Shown here piece after piece: positions 6,497 through 13,844 of a DNA stretch of 14,927 nt. The DNA comes from Lachnospiraceae bacterium. Its GTDB lineage: Bacteria; Bacillota; Clostridia; Lachnospirales; Lachnospiraceae. Both the position numbers and the translations under genes were made by a program. Location: NCBI GenBank assembly GCA_900771195.1, contig CAAGMZ010000028.1, positions 1 through 14,927 on the forward strand, given 5' to 3'. The notes beneath the pieces were generated by a model. That model had not been told where the DNA came from and did no database searches. It worked only from the letters and a program-made list of their open reading frames with translations. Numbering within the stretch: the first letter of the stretch is position 1; every line of letters begins with the position of its first letter.

Positions 6497-6643
6497 ACCT
6501 CCATAAATAAAATGTGCGGATAGAAAACCATCCGCACATCAAAAATGACTTTATCAAGCCAATAATCTCTGTATTTAACCCGGGTCACCTAAAAGGTCAT
6601 GCCTGCGTGCCAGGGTGAGAGCGGATACTCTTCTTCTCACAAC
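6497..6643 (-). promoter_or_regulatory. L20-type leader RNA of the infC operon
   Basis: About 145 bases of untranslated leader between the predicted start near 6643 and the infC Shine-Dalgarno. It begins with a foldable arm, GTGAGA and TCTCAC (about 6638 to 6615), encloses TATCCGC (6627-6621), and ends in an intrinsic terminator. ATCCGC (6626-6621) can pair with GCGGAT (6535-6530) in the terminator's 5' arm, so an antiterminator is possible. Position and terminator fit the ribosomal protein L20 leader of Firmicutes, where excess L20 promotes termination. That L20 binds here is inferred from family and place. Confidence 0.75.
6505..6539 (-). terminator. Attenuator terminator upstream of infC
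   Basis: A perfect 10-bp stem, ATGTGCGGAT (6539-6530) with ATCCGCACAT (6521-6512) and an eight-base loop, is followed on the minus strand by TTTATTT (6511-6505). It lies directly before the infC ribosome binding site, the place expected for leader attenuation. Confidence 0.85.
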
Positions 6644-6649
6644 CATTAC

Positions 6650-6678
6650 AATATATCATCATCATAAATGTATGTCAA
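6650..6678 (-). promoter_or_regulatory. Promoter of the infC operon
   Basis: TTGACA (6678-6673), exactly 17 bases, TATATT (6655-6650) on the minus strand, close to the vegetative consensus. Start near 6643, about 155 bases before infC. Confidence 0.85.
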
Positions 6679-6714
6679 GAATTTTTTTGGCAAGAATGTA
6701 ACATATAAAAATAA

Positions 6715-6743
6715 TTGCCATTTCAATATCAGTATGATAAAAT
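6715..6743 (+). promoter_or_regulatory. Promoter of the DegV-family gene
   Basis: TTGCCA (6715-6720), 17 bases, TAAAAT (6738-6743). It diverges from the infC promoter; the two -35 boxes are 36 bases apart. TTGCCA also forms a 6-bp inverted repeat with TGGCAA at 6688-6693 between the promoters. Confidence 0.72.
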
Positions 6744-6802
6744 GTTTTGCGTAATAAATCAAGTATTTTGTTCAGATTTGGTCAGACAGAAGGAGTTTCC
6801 CG

Positions 6803-7669
6803 ATGGATAAGTTTTTAATCTCTTCAGACACCACGTGCGATCTGCACAGCAATTATTGTTTAAACAACAATATCGATTTACACAGCCTGTATTATAAATT
6901 TGGAGAAGACGAGATTTACGGCGGTGATAAACAGCTTGCATCTTCTGAATTCTACCGGAGAATGAGAAACGGTGAAATGCCCACAACGATGGCCACCAAC
7001 CCGGAGGACTCAAAGGAAATTTTCAGCCGAAGAGTAAAAGAAGGCTACGACATTATCCACATTGCTTTTTCCTCAGGCTTAAGCAGTGCATACCAGAATA
7101 CCAGCATTGCGGCAACAGAGGTCATGGAAGAAAATCCCGGAAGACGCATCACGGTAATTGATTCCCTGAGTGCTTCCATGGGCGAGGGGCTTCTTGTGTT
7201 CAAAGCCATTAATTTTGCCAAAGCCGGTCACAGTTATGATGAGACCGTTGAATATATTGAGAACACTAAGTTAAATATCTCACATCAGTTTACGGTGGAT
7301 GACCTTTTTCATCTGCACAGAGGCGGACGAATCTCGAAGACCACCGCAATCCTTGGAACGGTTGTGGGAATCAAGCCTGTAATGCACATGGATAATGAAG
7401 GACACCTTACCGTCACCGGCAAGGTCCGCGGCAGGAAAAAATCCCTTGTTGCGCTTGTAAACAACATGTTGTCCTCAATGGGCAGCCACGAAAACGGTAC
7501 TATCATGATTTCCCATGGCGACTGCATTGAAGATGCACGTTTTGTCGAGCATCTGATTCACCAGAAATTAAGTAATGTCCATATTCTTATCAACAATGTA
7601 TGTCCTACAATCGGAGCCCATTCAGGTCCCGGTACAATAGCGCTGTTCTTTGAAGCAGACCACAGATAA
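6803..7669 (+). CDS. DegV family protein (FakB-type fatty-acid binding subunit)
   Basis: 288 residues, typical length. DegV proteins hold a fatty acid between two domains and, as FakB, hand it to the kinase FakA for phosphorylation and entry into phospholipid synthesis. Visible marks: N-terminal SSDTTCDL (7-14), TMATNP (62-67), HIAFSSGLSS (86-95), VIDSLSASMGEG (118-129), and HRGGRISKT (172-180), leading to the GIKPV region, with GPGTIALFF near the end. Serines 90-95 and the TMATNP loop fit the carboxylate-binding region of the family. AGGAG lies seven bases before the ATG and the gene has its own promoter. It stands alone, with no fakA in the window, as is usual for organisms with several FakB paralogues. 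Fatty-acid preference is not readable. Confidence 0.92.
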   Translation: MDKFLISSDTTCDLHSNYCLNNNIDLHSLYYKFGEDEIYGGDKQLASSEFYRRMRNGEMPTTMATNPEDSKEIFSRRVKEGYDIIHIAFSSGLSSAYQNTSIAATEVMEENPGRRITVIDSLSASMGEGLLVFKAINFAKAGHSYDETVEYIENTKLNISHQFTVDDLFHLHRGGRISKTTAILGTVVGIKPVMHMDNEGHLTVTGKVRGRKKSLVALVNNMLSSMGSHENGTIMISHGDCIEDARFVEHLIHQKLSNVHILINNVCPTIGAHSGPGTIALFFEADHR

Positions 7670-7672
7670 AGG

Positions 7673-7796
7673 GGTTGTAAAATAATTATTTTCGGGCTGA
7701 CATTCGCACTTAAGCTAAGAACGTCGGTGCTAAGCCCGAAAAACCTCGCTAAGCACCGACGTTCTTAGAAACCGCCGAAAATAACTATTTTACAGC
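7673..7796. repeat. 124-base composite inverted-repeat element between degV and gpmI
   Basis: Outer 23-base arms (7673-7695 and 7774-7796) match at 21 of 23 positions, and both differences become G-U pairs in minus-strand RNA. Inner arms, CTAAGAACGTCGGTGCT (7715-7731) and its exact reverse complement (7751-7767), form a perfect 17-bp stem with a 19-base loop. A third pair, TTTTCGGGCT (7689-7698) with AGCCCGAAAA (7733-7742), is perfect and interlocks with the inner stem, so the two are alternatives or a pseudoknot. It lies between two convergent genes and may act as a bidirectional terminator, but no T tract follows the 17-bp stem. Terminal arms, size and place also fit a miniature inverted-repeat element. 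No clear target-site duplication and no second copy in the window. Confidence 0.8.
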
Positions 7797-7832
7797 CGTA
7801 CAGAACAAAATGTAAAGCTTTTCAGCCCCTTC

Positions 7833-9395
7833 TTATGCGTTCTGAAGCAGTGATTTTCCTGTCATTTCTTCGGGCTGCTTCATTCCCATACACTCGATAA
7901 GGGTAGGAACGATATCTGCAAGGCATCCGCCCTCTCTGAGCGTCTTGCCCTCCGGTCCGTTTACGAGAATGAAGGGAACCGGGTTTGTGGTATGTGCGGT
8001 AAAAGGAGCTCCTGTCTCATAATCTATGAGCTGCTCTGCATTTCCGTGGTCAGCACAGATGAAAAGAGTTCCGTCAACTTCTTTTATAAGGTTAACTATT
8101 TCTCCGACACACTCGTCAATTACCTCTATTGCTTTCTTTGCAGCTTCGAGAACACCTGTGTGGCCAACCATGTCAGGATTTGCAAGATTGCAGATAATAA
8201 CGTCATAGTAAGCATTTCCGTCATCATCCTTTGCAGTGATTGCCTCACTGAGCTTATCGGTAACGGTATAGGCACTCATACGTGGCTTCTTGTCGTAAGT
8301 GGGAACATACTTGGGAGAATTAACAAGTATTCTTTCCTCATTCTCATTGGGCTTCTCAACACCGCCGTTAAAGAAAAATGTAACATGGGCATATTTCTCT
8401 GTCTCAGCGATTCTTGCCTGTCTCATACCGTTGCCGGCAATCCACTCTCCAAAAGTATTGGTGACCTCAACCTTTTTAAAGGCAACCTCCTTATTGGGGA
8501 TAAGAGGATCGTAATCGGTAAAGCATACAAACACGATATCCTTTCTTGCTCCCCTTTCAAACTTGTCAAAATCATCATCGCAGAAGCAATGTGTAATCTC
8601 TCTCGCCCTGTCAGGTCTGAAGTTAAAGAATACGACTGAATCCTTGTCTTTTATGGTGGCAACAGGAGCTCCGTTCTCTTTTACAACAAAAGGAACAACA
8701 AACTCATCGGTAACTCCTGCATCATAAGATGCCCGGATTCCGGCAGGTCCGCTTACTGCCTCATTGCCCTCTCCCTTAGTCATTGCATTGTAAGCCTTCT
8801 CTACTCTGTCATAGTTGTTATCACGGTCCATAGCATAGTAACGGCCTGATACTGTGGCAATCTTTCCCACGCCAATCTTAGCCATTTCCTTCTCCAGATC
8901 CTCTGCAAATCCCTTTGCAGACTGGGGAGGAGTATCTCTTCCGTCAAGGAAGCAGTGAACATAAACCTTCTCTATCCCTTCTCTCTTTGCAAGCTCAAGA
9001 AGTCCGTAAAGATGTGTGTTGTGGCTGTGAACGCCGCCATCTGAAAGAAGACCGAACAGGTGAAGTGCAGAGTCATTTGCCTTACAGTTATTTACGGCCG
9101 CAAGAAGCTCCTCATTCTTAAAGAAATCTCCGTCCTGAATTTCCTTGGTGATTCTTGTAAGCTCCTGATATACGATTCTTCCGGCACCCATGTTAAGATG
9201 TCCTACCTCTGAATTTCCCATCTGTCCGTCAGGAAGTCCCACTGCCATTCCGCTGGCATTTCCTTTTACAAAAGGATATTCCTTCATAAGCCTGTCCATA
9301 ACAGGCGTATCGGCAAGCGCTACCGCATTGCCCTCTTTTCTGTCATTAAGTCCGTATCCGTCAAGGATAAGGAGCACTGTAGGTTTTTTAGCCAT
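7833..9395 (-). CDS. gpmI: 2,3-bisphosphoglycerate-independent phosphoglycerate mutase
   Basis: 520 residues (Bacillus enzyme about 510). Interconverts 3- and 2-phosphoglycerate in glycolysis, using two Mn ions and a phosphoserine intermediate. All key motifs are seen: Asp12 in LDGYG, nucleophile Ser62 in GNSEVGH, His123 in GVHSH, DGRDT (151-155), RYYAMDRD (185-192), NFRPDRARE (258-266), Asp408 and His412 in NPDMVGH, Asp449 and His450 in CADHGN, and His468 in FTAHTTNP. A good AAGGAGAT lies about seven bases before the ATG. It follows xth by 70 bases and has its own promoter overlapping the end of xth, so it can be expressed apart from the lepA operon. Other glycolytic genes often beside gpmI (tpiA, pgk) are absent. 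The composite repeat at 7673-7796 lies just after its stop. Confidence 0.97.
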   Translation of the reverse strand: MAKKPTVLLILDGYGLNDRKEGNAVALADTPVMDRLMKEYPFVKGNASGMAVGLPDGQMGNSEVGHLNMGAGRIVYQELTRITKEIQDGDFFKNEELLAAVNNCKANDSALHLFGLLSDGGVHSHNTHLYGLLELAKREGIEKVYVHCFLDGRDTPPQSAKGFAEDLEKEMAKIGVGKIATVSGRYYAMDRDNNYDRVEKAYNAMTKGEGNEAVSGPAGIRASYDAGVTDEFVVPFVVKENGAPVATIKDKDSVVFFNFRPDRAREITHCFCDDDFDKFERGARKDIVFVCFTDYDPLIPNKEVAFKKVEVTNTFGEWIAGNGMRQARIAETEKYAHVTFFFNGGVEKPNENEERILVNSPKYVPTYDKKPRMSAYTVTDKLSEAITAKDDDGNAYYDVIICNLANPDMVGHTGVLEAAKKAIEVIDECVGEIVNLIKEVDGTLFICADHGNAEQLIDYETGAPFTAHTTNPVPFILVNGPEGKTLREGGCLADIVPTLIECMGMKQPEEMTGKSLLQNA

Positions 9396-9447
9396 TTTAA
9401 TATCTCCTTGTATTTAAAATGATGTATAGTACCGATTTTTCGTGAAA

Positions 9448-9476
9448 ATTTTAACACAGGGCATGTCATAAGTCAA
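9448..9476 (-). promoter_or_regulatory. Promoter of gpmI
   Basis: TTGACT (9476-9471), 17 bases, TAAAAT (9453-9448) on the minus strand. The -35 box is made of the last sense codons of xth (Val-Asp-Leu), so the promoter overlaps the end of the upstream gene. Start near 9441, about 45 bases before the gpmI ATG. Confidence 0.75.
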
Positions 9477-10227
9477 CAATCAGCTCTACCGGACAATGGT
9501 CCGAACCCATCACATCATGATGGATATCAGCGCTCACAAGCCTTCCGTCAAGACGCTTTGATGAGAGAAAATAATCGATACGCCAGCCTGCGTTCTTCTC
9601 CCTTGCTTTAAACATGTATGACCACCAGCTGTATCTTCCGGTAACATCAGGATAAAAATACCTGAATGTATCCGTAAATCCCGATTCCAGAAGCATTGTC
9701 ATCTTTTCCCTCTCTTCATCGGTAAAACCTGCATTCTTTCTGTTGCTTTTGGGATTCTTAAGGTCAATCTCTTCATGTGCCACATTCATGTCTCCTGTCA
9801 CTATCACAGGCTTTTTACTGTCAAGTCCCTGAAGGTAATTCCTGAAATCATCCTCCCACTTCATCCTGTAATCAAGCCTTGTAAGCTCGCGCTGTGAGTT
9901 GGGCGTATACACGCATACCATGTAAAAATCAGGAAATTCCAGCGTTATCACCCGTCCTTCATGGTCATGCTCATCAATTCCGATTCCGTAAGACACCGAA
10001 ATCGGCTCATCCTTTGTGAAAACCGCCGTGCCGGAATATCCTTTTTTCTCTGCATAATTCCAGTACGCGTGGTACTCCGGTCTTTCCCATTCCAGCTGAC
10101 CTTCCGATATCTTGGTCTCCTGCAGACAGAATATGTCTGCATCCGCCTTTTCAAAAAAGTCGTAAAAGCCTTTGTCTATGCATGCTCTCAGTCCGTTTAC
10201 ATTCCATGATATTAGTTTTTTGCTCAT
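9466..10227 (-). CDS. xth: Exodeoxyribonuclease III / AP endonuclease
   Basis: 253 residues of the exonuclease III (EEP) family, which cuts DNA at abasic sites and removes 3' blocks in base excision repair. The active site is complete: Asn9 in SWNVNGLRA, Glu37 in LQETKI, Tyr107 in VYTPNS, Asp146 and Asn148 in TGDMNVAHEEID, Asp218 in WRIDYFLSS, and Asp243-His244 in GSDHCPVEL. The Shine-Dalgarno TAGGAGG overlaps the stop codon TAG of hemW, eight bases before this gene. It is the last gene of lepA - DUF5662 - hemW - xth, probably by translational coupling. Its own end carries the gpmI promoter. No terminator is visible between xth and gpmI. Confidence 0.96.
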   Translation of the reverse strand: MSKKLISWNVNGLRACIDKGFYDFFEKADADIFCLQETKISEGQLEWERPEYHAYWNYAEKKGYSGTAVFTKDEPISVSYGIGIDEHDHEGRVITLEFPDFYMVCVYTPNSQRELTRLDYRMKWEDDFRNYLQGLDSKKPVIVTGDMNVAHEEIDLKNPKSNRKNAGFTDEEREKMTMLLESGFTDTFRYFYPDVTGRYSWWSYMFKAREKNAGWRIDYFLSSKRLDGRLVSADIHHDVMGSDHCPVELIVDL

Positions 10228-10235
10228 CTTTCCTC

Positions 10236-11375
10236 CTAATCCTGTAGAAAATCAGAAAAAATATAGTTGCTCACATCTGTTCCCTTTGGCGTAAGCCTTA
10301 TGTTACTTCCTTCATCAGTCATGTGCCCGCTTGACACATATTTTTTCACGATTTCACCGTACACCTCGTCAAGACTTTTTCCAAACTGCAGGGCAAAATC
10401 CTCACGTCTCACACCTTCCGTAAGTCTCAGTCCCAGATACATAAATTCCGCCATAGCATCCTTCGTACTTACAATCTCGGGAGTTCCGAATGCATTTACC
10501 GGATTCGCTGTATATAGCTTCATATCTCTTATGCCATCATACCTCACATCATTAATAAAAGATGATGCCCCCGCGCCAAATCCAACATAAGGAACCCGCT
10601 TCCAGTACAGCTTATTATGTCTGCATTCAAATCCTTCCCTTGCATAATTGGAGATTTCATACCGATGAAAACCCGCTTTTTCAAGATATTCTCCTGTAAG
10701 ATAGTATATGGCTCTCTCCTCTTCCTCATCCGGAAGCTTAAGTTCTTCTCCTCTTTTGTATCTTTCGTAAAGAGGCGTTCCCTCCTCCAGAATCAGACTG
10801 TAAGCCGATATGTGTTTTGTTCCGAGTTTTACTACGGTCTCAAGGGTTTTCAGCCAGCTTGATATCGTCTGACCCGGAATAGCTGAGATAAGGTCAACAT
10901 TTATATTGTCAAACCCGGTCTTTCTCGCCAGCTCATATGAGTCAAGAAAATCCCTGAATGTGTGGATTCTTCCAAGAGCCGCAAGCTCATCGTCATTTAC
11001 CGACTGGAGCCCAAAGCTCAGCCTGTTCACGCCAAGCTCCATATATGTCCTGAGCTTGTCTTCATCCACCGTACCCGGATTGCATTCGATTGTAATCTCG
11101 CAGTCATCAGTCAGTGCATAGCTTTCACGGACTGCAGCCAAAATATCCCGCATCATTCCACATGAAAGAATGGACGGAGTTCCTCCGCCCAGAAACACCG
11201 ACACAACCCTGTAGTCTGCCGGATTTACCAGTGTATTCTCTTTTATCTGCCTGACAAGTGCCGCTGCATATTTTTCTCTGACACCTTCATCCGCCGGTGC
11301 CGAAAAGAAATCACAGTAAGCACATTTTGAAACGCAGAACGGTATGTGTATATATATTCCAAGATTTCTCATCAT
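10236..11375 (-). CDS. hemW: Radical SAM protein HemW (haem chaperone family)
   Basis: 379 residues. The radical-SAM cluster motif is PFCVSKCAYC with Cys14, Cys18 and Cys21. It is followed by VFLGGGTPS (60-68), ECNPGT (97-102), NRLSFGLQS (117-125), VDLISAIPGQ (160-169) and the HemW-specific HNKLYW (253-258) that distinguishes haem-binding HemW from the true coproporphyrinogen dehydrogenase HemN. HemW hands haem to membrane targets; many homologues were mis-named oxygen-independent coproporphyrinogen III oxidase. The ATG overlaps the stop of the preceding gene as ATGA (11375-11372), so its translation should depend on that gene; a second ATG follows at once. No strong Shine-Dalgarno of its own. 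Pairing with lepA in one operon is common in Firmicutes. Confidence 0.95.
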   Translation of the reverse strand: MMRNLGIYIHIPFCVSKCAYCDFFSAPADEGVREKYAAALVRQIKENTLVNPADYRVVSVFLGGGTPSILSCGMMRDILAAVRESYALTDDCEITIECNPGTVDEDKLRTYMELGVNRLSFGLQSVNDDELAALGRIHTFRDFLDSYELARKTGFDNINVDLISAIPGQTISSWLKTLETVVKLGTKHISAYSLILEEGTPLYERYKRGEELKLPDEEEERAIYYLTGEYLEKAGFHRYEISNYAREGFECRHNKLYWKRVPYVGFGAGASSFINDVRYDGIRDMKLYTANPVNAFGTPEIVSTKDAMAEFMYLGLRLTEGVRREDFALQFGKSLDEVYGEIVKKYVSSGHMTDEGSNIRLTPKGTDVSNYIFSDFLQD

Positions 11376-11953
11376 TTAAAAAGCTTCTTCATTCCTGCTT
11401 CATAGCGCTCTTTCCTGTCTTTTCGCACAATTTTGCGAAGCCGCCTGAAAAATTTCTTTTCTCCGTTTTCCGCAAGAAAATGCAGCATCTCCTCAAGGTC
11501 ACGCTCAGTTTCCGGATTTATCATGACCCTGCCCTTCTTGGACAGAAAATAATTAAGCGGTGAATCATCCTTATAGCTGTCACCACAATATATTTTGCTG
11601 GCTGCCACTCTGTCACAGAGCATCTCGACAAAATATCTCGGAGGCATTTTCACGCCTTCCTCCCGTTTCGTCTTTACGTTGAAATCGTTCCAATACTCAT
11701 AATGATGCTTGTTGCGTCCCTTATGGTGCATCCATGCCCTGGAATATCCGATGGCCTCACGTTCCTGTTCATTGGGACTTCTTGTGCCCTGATAGTACAT
11801 CGCACCGGGAATGAATTCTGCCGGCGAATACTTTGAAAGATCGTGAAAAAGCCCCTGAAATCCTATTCCTGCACGAAAGCAGTTTTTCATAACCTCATGC
11901 CTGTGCCTTGTGATTGTTATAAAATGTTTTTTGGCATTCTCAAAAAAATCCAT
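11372..11953 (-). CDS. DUF5662-family protein, possible metal-dependent HD-like hydrolase
   Basis: 193 residues, no signal peptide or membrane helix; function unknown. Features: RHRHEV (16-21), LFHDLSKYSPAEF (35-47), WMHHKGRNKHHYEYW (74-88) and MLCDRVAASK (111-120), then a lysine/arginine-rich tail (164-193). The order His, His-Asp, His-His, Asp resembles the metal-binding layout of HD-domain phosphohydrolases, but this is an inference. The name DUF5662 is from memory of the family pattern HHKGRNKHH. AGGAGAGG overlaps the lepA stop codon, nine bases upstream of the ATG, and the gene overlaps hemW by four bases, so it is translated between the two. The basic tail suggests a nucleic-acid or nucleotide partner, which is speculation. 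It could also be a small cytosolic helper of either neighbour. Confidence 0.85.
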   Translation of the reverse strand: MDFFENAKKHFITITRHRHEVMKNCFRAGIGFQGLFHDLSKYSPAEFIPGAMYYQGTRSPNEQEREAIGYSRAWMHHKGRNKHHYEYWNDFNVKTKREEGVKMPPRYFVEMLCDRVAASKIYCGDSYKDDSPLNYFLSKKGRVMINPETERDLEEMLHFLAENGEKKFFRRLRKIVRKDRKERYEAGMKKLFK

Positions 11954-11962
11954 AAGCCTCTC

Positions 11963-13777
11963 CTATTCGTCATCAAGCTTCAGTACACTCATAAAGGCTT
12001 TCTGCGGTATCTCTACGTTGCCTATCTGCCTCATGCGCTTCTTGCCTTCCTTCTGTTTCTCAAGAAGCTTTTTCTTACGGGAAATATCACCACCATAGCA
12101 CTTTGCCAGCACATCCTTGCGAAGTGCCTTTATGGTTTCCCTTGCAATTATCTTGCTTCCGATAGCCGCCTGTATCGGTATATCGAAAAGCTGTCTCGGA
12201 ATCTCTTCCTTAAGCTTCTCACACATCTTTCTTCCGCGCTCGTATGCACTTTCCTCAAATACAATAAATGAAAGTGCGTCAACCTCCTCGCGGTTGACAA
12301 GAATATCAAGCTTGCAGAGCTTTGACTGCTTATATCCCTTCATCTGATAGTCAAAGGAAGCGTAGCCTCTTGACCTTGATTTAAGTGCGTCAAAAAAGTC
12401 ATAAATTATCTCATTGAGTGGCAGAACGTATTTGATAAGTGCCCTTGTGCCCTCAATGTATTCCATTCCGATGTACTCTCCGCGCCGCTCCTGACAAAGC
12501 TTCATAATGGCACCCACATATTCTGAAGTAACCATTATCTCGGCATCCACCACCGGTTCCTCCATGTGGTCGATTTCCGTGGGGTCGGGGAGATTGGACG
12601 GATTGGTAAGCTCCATTACTGTTCCGTCAGTTTTATATACTTTATACACAACACCGGGAGCCGTTGTCACCAGATCAAGATTGTACTCGCGCTCAAGTCT
12701 CTCCTGTATTATCTCAAGATGAAGCAGTCCGAGGAAACCGCATCTGAAGCCAAACCCAAGAGCCACCGATGTCTCCGGCTCATAGAAAAGCGACGCGTCA
12801 TTAAGCTTCAGCTTCTCAAGTGCATCCTTAAGGTCCTCATACTGGGCTCCGTCCGCAGGATAAAGTCCGCAGAACACCATCGGATTGACCTGCTTGTAGC
12901 CGGGAAGCGGCTCAGCACACGGGTTGTCCGCATCTGTTATGGTATCACCTACTCTGGTATCAGCTACATTCTTAATGCTGGCTGTTATATATCCTACAAG
13001 TCCCGCTGAAAGCTCATCGCATGGAATAAACTGTCCTGCTCCGAAGTATCCTACTTCTACCACTTCCTCCTCAGCTCCCGTAGCCATCATACGAATCTTC
13101 GTGCCTTTTTTTACTGTTCCGTTTTTGATACGGCAGAATACGATGACTCCCTTGTACGAATCATACACTGCGTCAAAAATAAGCGCAGAAAGCGGAGCAT
13201 CCGGGTCACCCTCCGGTGCCGGCAGCTTCTTTACGATATCCTCAAGGACTTCCTCGATATTTATTCCGTTCTTGGCTGATATAAGCGGCGCATCCTGAGC
13301 TTCTATGCCTATTACATCCTCAATTTCATCCTTGACTCTCTCAGGCTCTGCGCTGGGAAGGTCTATTTTATTGATAACCGGGAAAACCTCAAGATTATGG
13401 TCGATAGCCATATACACATTGGCAAGCGTCTGAGCCTCAATTCCCTGTGACGCATCAACCACAAGCACTGCGCCCTCACAGGCAGCAAGGCTTCTTGACA
13501 CCTCATAGTTAAAGTCAACATGACCGGGAGTATCTATCAGGTTAAAAATATACTCCTCTCCATCGCCTGCAGTATAAATTGTACGCACTGCCTGAGCCTT
13601 GATTGTGATTCCTCTCTCACGCTCAAGGTCCATGTTATCAAGAACCTGTGCCTGCATTTCACGACTGGTGAGAAGTCCGGTCTTTTCGATTATCCTGTCT
13701 GCAAGTGTTGATTTTCCGTGGTCTATATGGGCAATAATGCAGAAATTCCTTATTTTGCTCTGATCAATGTGTGACAT
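11963..13777 (-). CDS. lepA: Elongation factor 4 (LepA), back-translocating GTPase
   Basis: 604 residues, standard length. G1 AHIDHGKS (16-23), G3 DTPGH (82-86) and G4 NKID (136-139) mark the GTPase domain. Domains II, III and V follow, with FGFRCGFLGLLHLEI, and the unique C-terminal domain contains the motif CYGGDISRKKKLLEKQKEGK. It binds ribosomes and promotes back-translocation or assembly under ionic stress. AAGGAG lies about 12 bases before the ATG. It has its own promoter and heads an operon with the DUF5662 gene, hemW and xth. gpr and spoIIP, often beside lepA in Clostridia, are absent here. Confidence 0.98.
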   Translation of the reverse strand: MSHIDQSKIRNFCIIAHIDHGKSTLADRIIEKTGLLTSREMQAQVLDNMDLERERGITIKAQAVRTIYTAGDGEEYIFNLIDTPGHVDFNYEVSRSLAACEGAVLVVDASQGIEAQTLANVYMAIDHNLEVFPVINKIDLPSAEPERVKDEIEDVIGIEAQDAPLISAKNGINIEEVLEDIVKKLPAPEGDPDAPLSALIFDAVYDSYKGVIVFCRIKNGTVKKGTKIRMMATGAEEEVVEVGYFGAGQFIPCDELSAGLVGYITASIKNVADTRVGDTITDADNPCAEPLPGYKQVNPMVFCGLYPADGAQYEDLKDALEKLKLNDASLFYEPETSVALGFGFRCGFLGLLHLEIIQERLEREYNLDLVTTAPGVVYKVYKTDGTVMELTNPSNLPDPTEIDHMEEPVVDAEIMVTSEYVGAIMKLCQERRGEYIGMEYIEGTRALIKYVLPLNEIIYDFFDALKSRSRGYASFDYQMKGYKQSKLCKLDILVNREEVDALSFIVFEESAYERGRKMCEKLKEEIPRQLFDIPIQAAIGSKIIARETIKALRKDVLAKCYGGDISRKKKLLEKQKEGKKRMRQIGNVEIPQKAFMSVLKLDDE

Positions 13778-13812
13778 GTTTTATTATTACTCCTTAAAAA
13801 ATATCTTTTAAC

Positions 13813-13842
13813 AGTATAACATGAAATCATGGAAGTTGACAA
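13813..13842 (-). promoter_or_regulatory. Promoter of the lepA operon
   Basis: TTGTCA (13842-13837), 18 bases, TATACT (13818-13813) on the minus strand, with an extended -10 (TGTTATACT). The start is near 13806, about 30 bases before the lepA ATG, so there is no long leader. Confidence 0.72.
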
Positions 13843-13844
13843 TT

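Noticed and set aside
6489..6557. Upstream extension of the infC frame to an ATG at 6557
   Set aside because: It translates the attenuator hairpin and the Shine-Dalgarno itself; the family N-terminus begins downstream.
7992..8639. Open frame of 215 codons on the plus strand
   Set aside because: Antisense shadow of gpmI, whose active-site motifs are all in place; no start signals.
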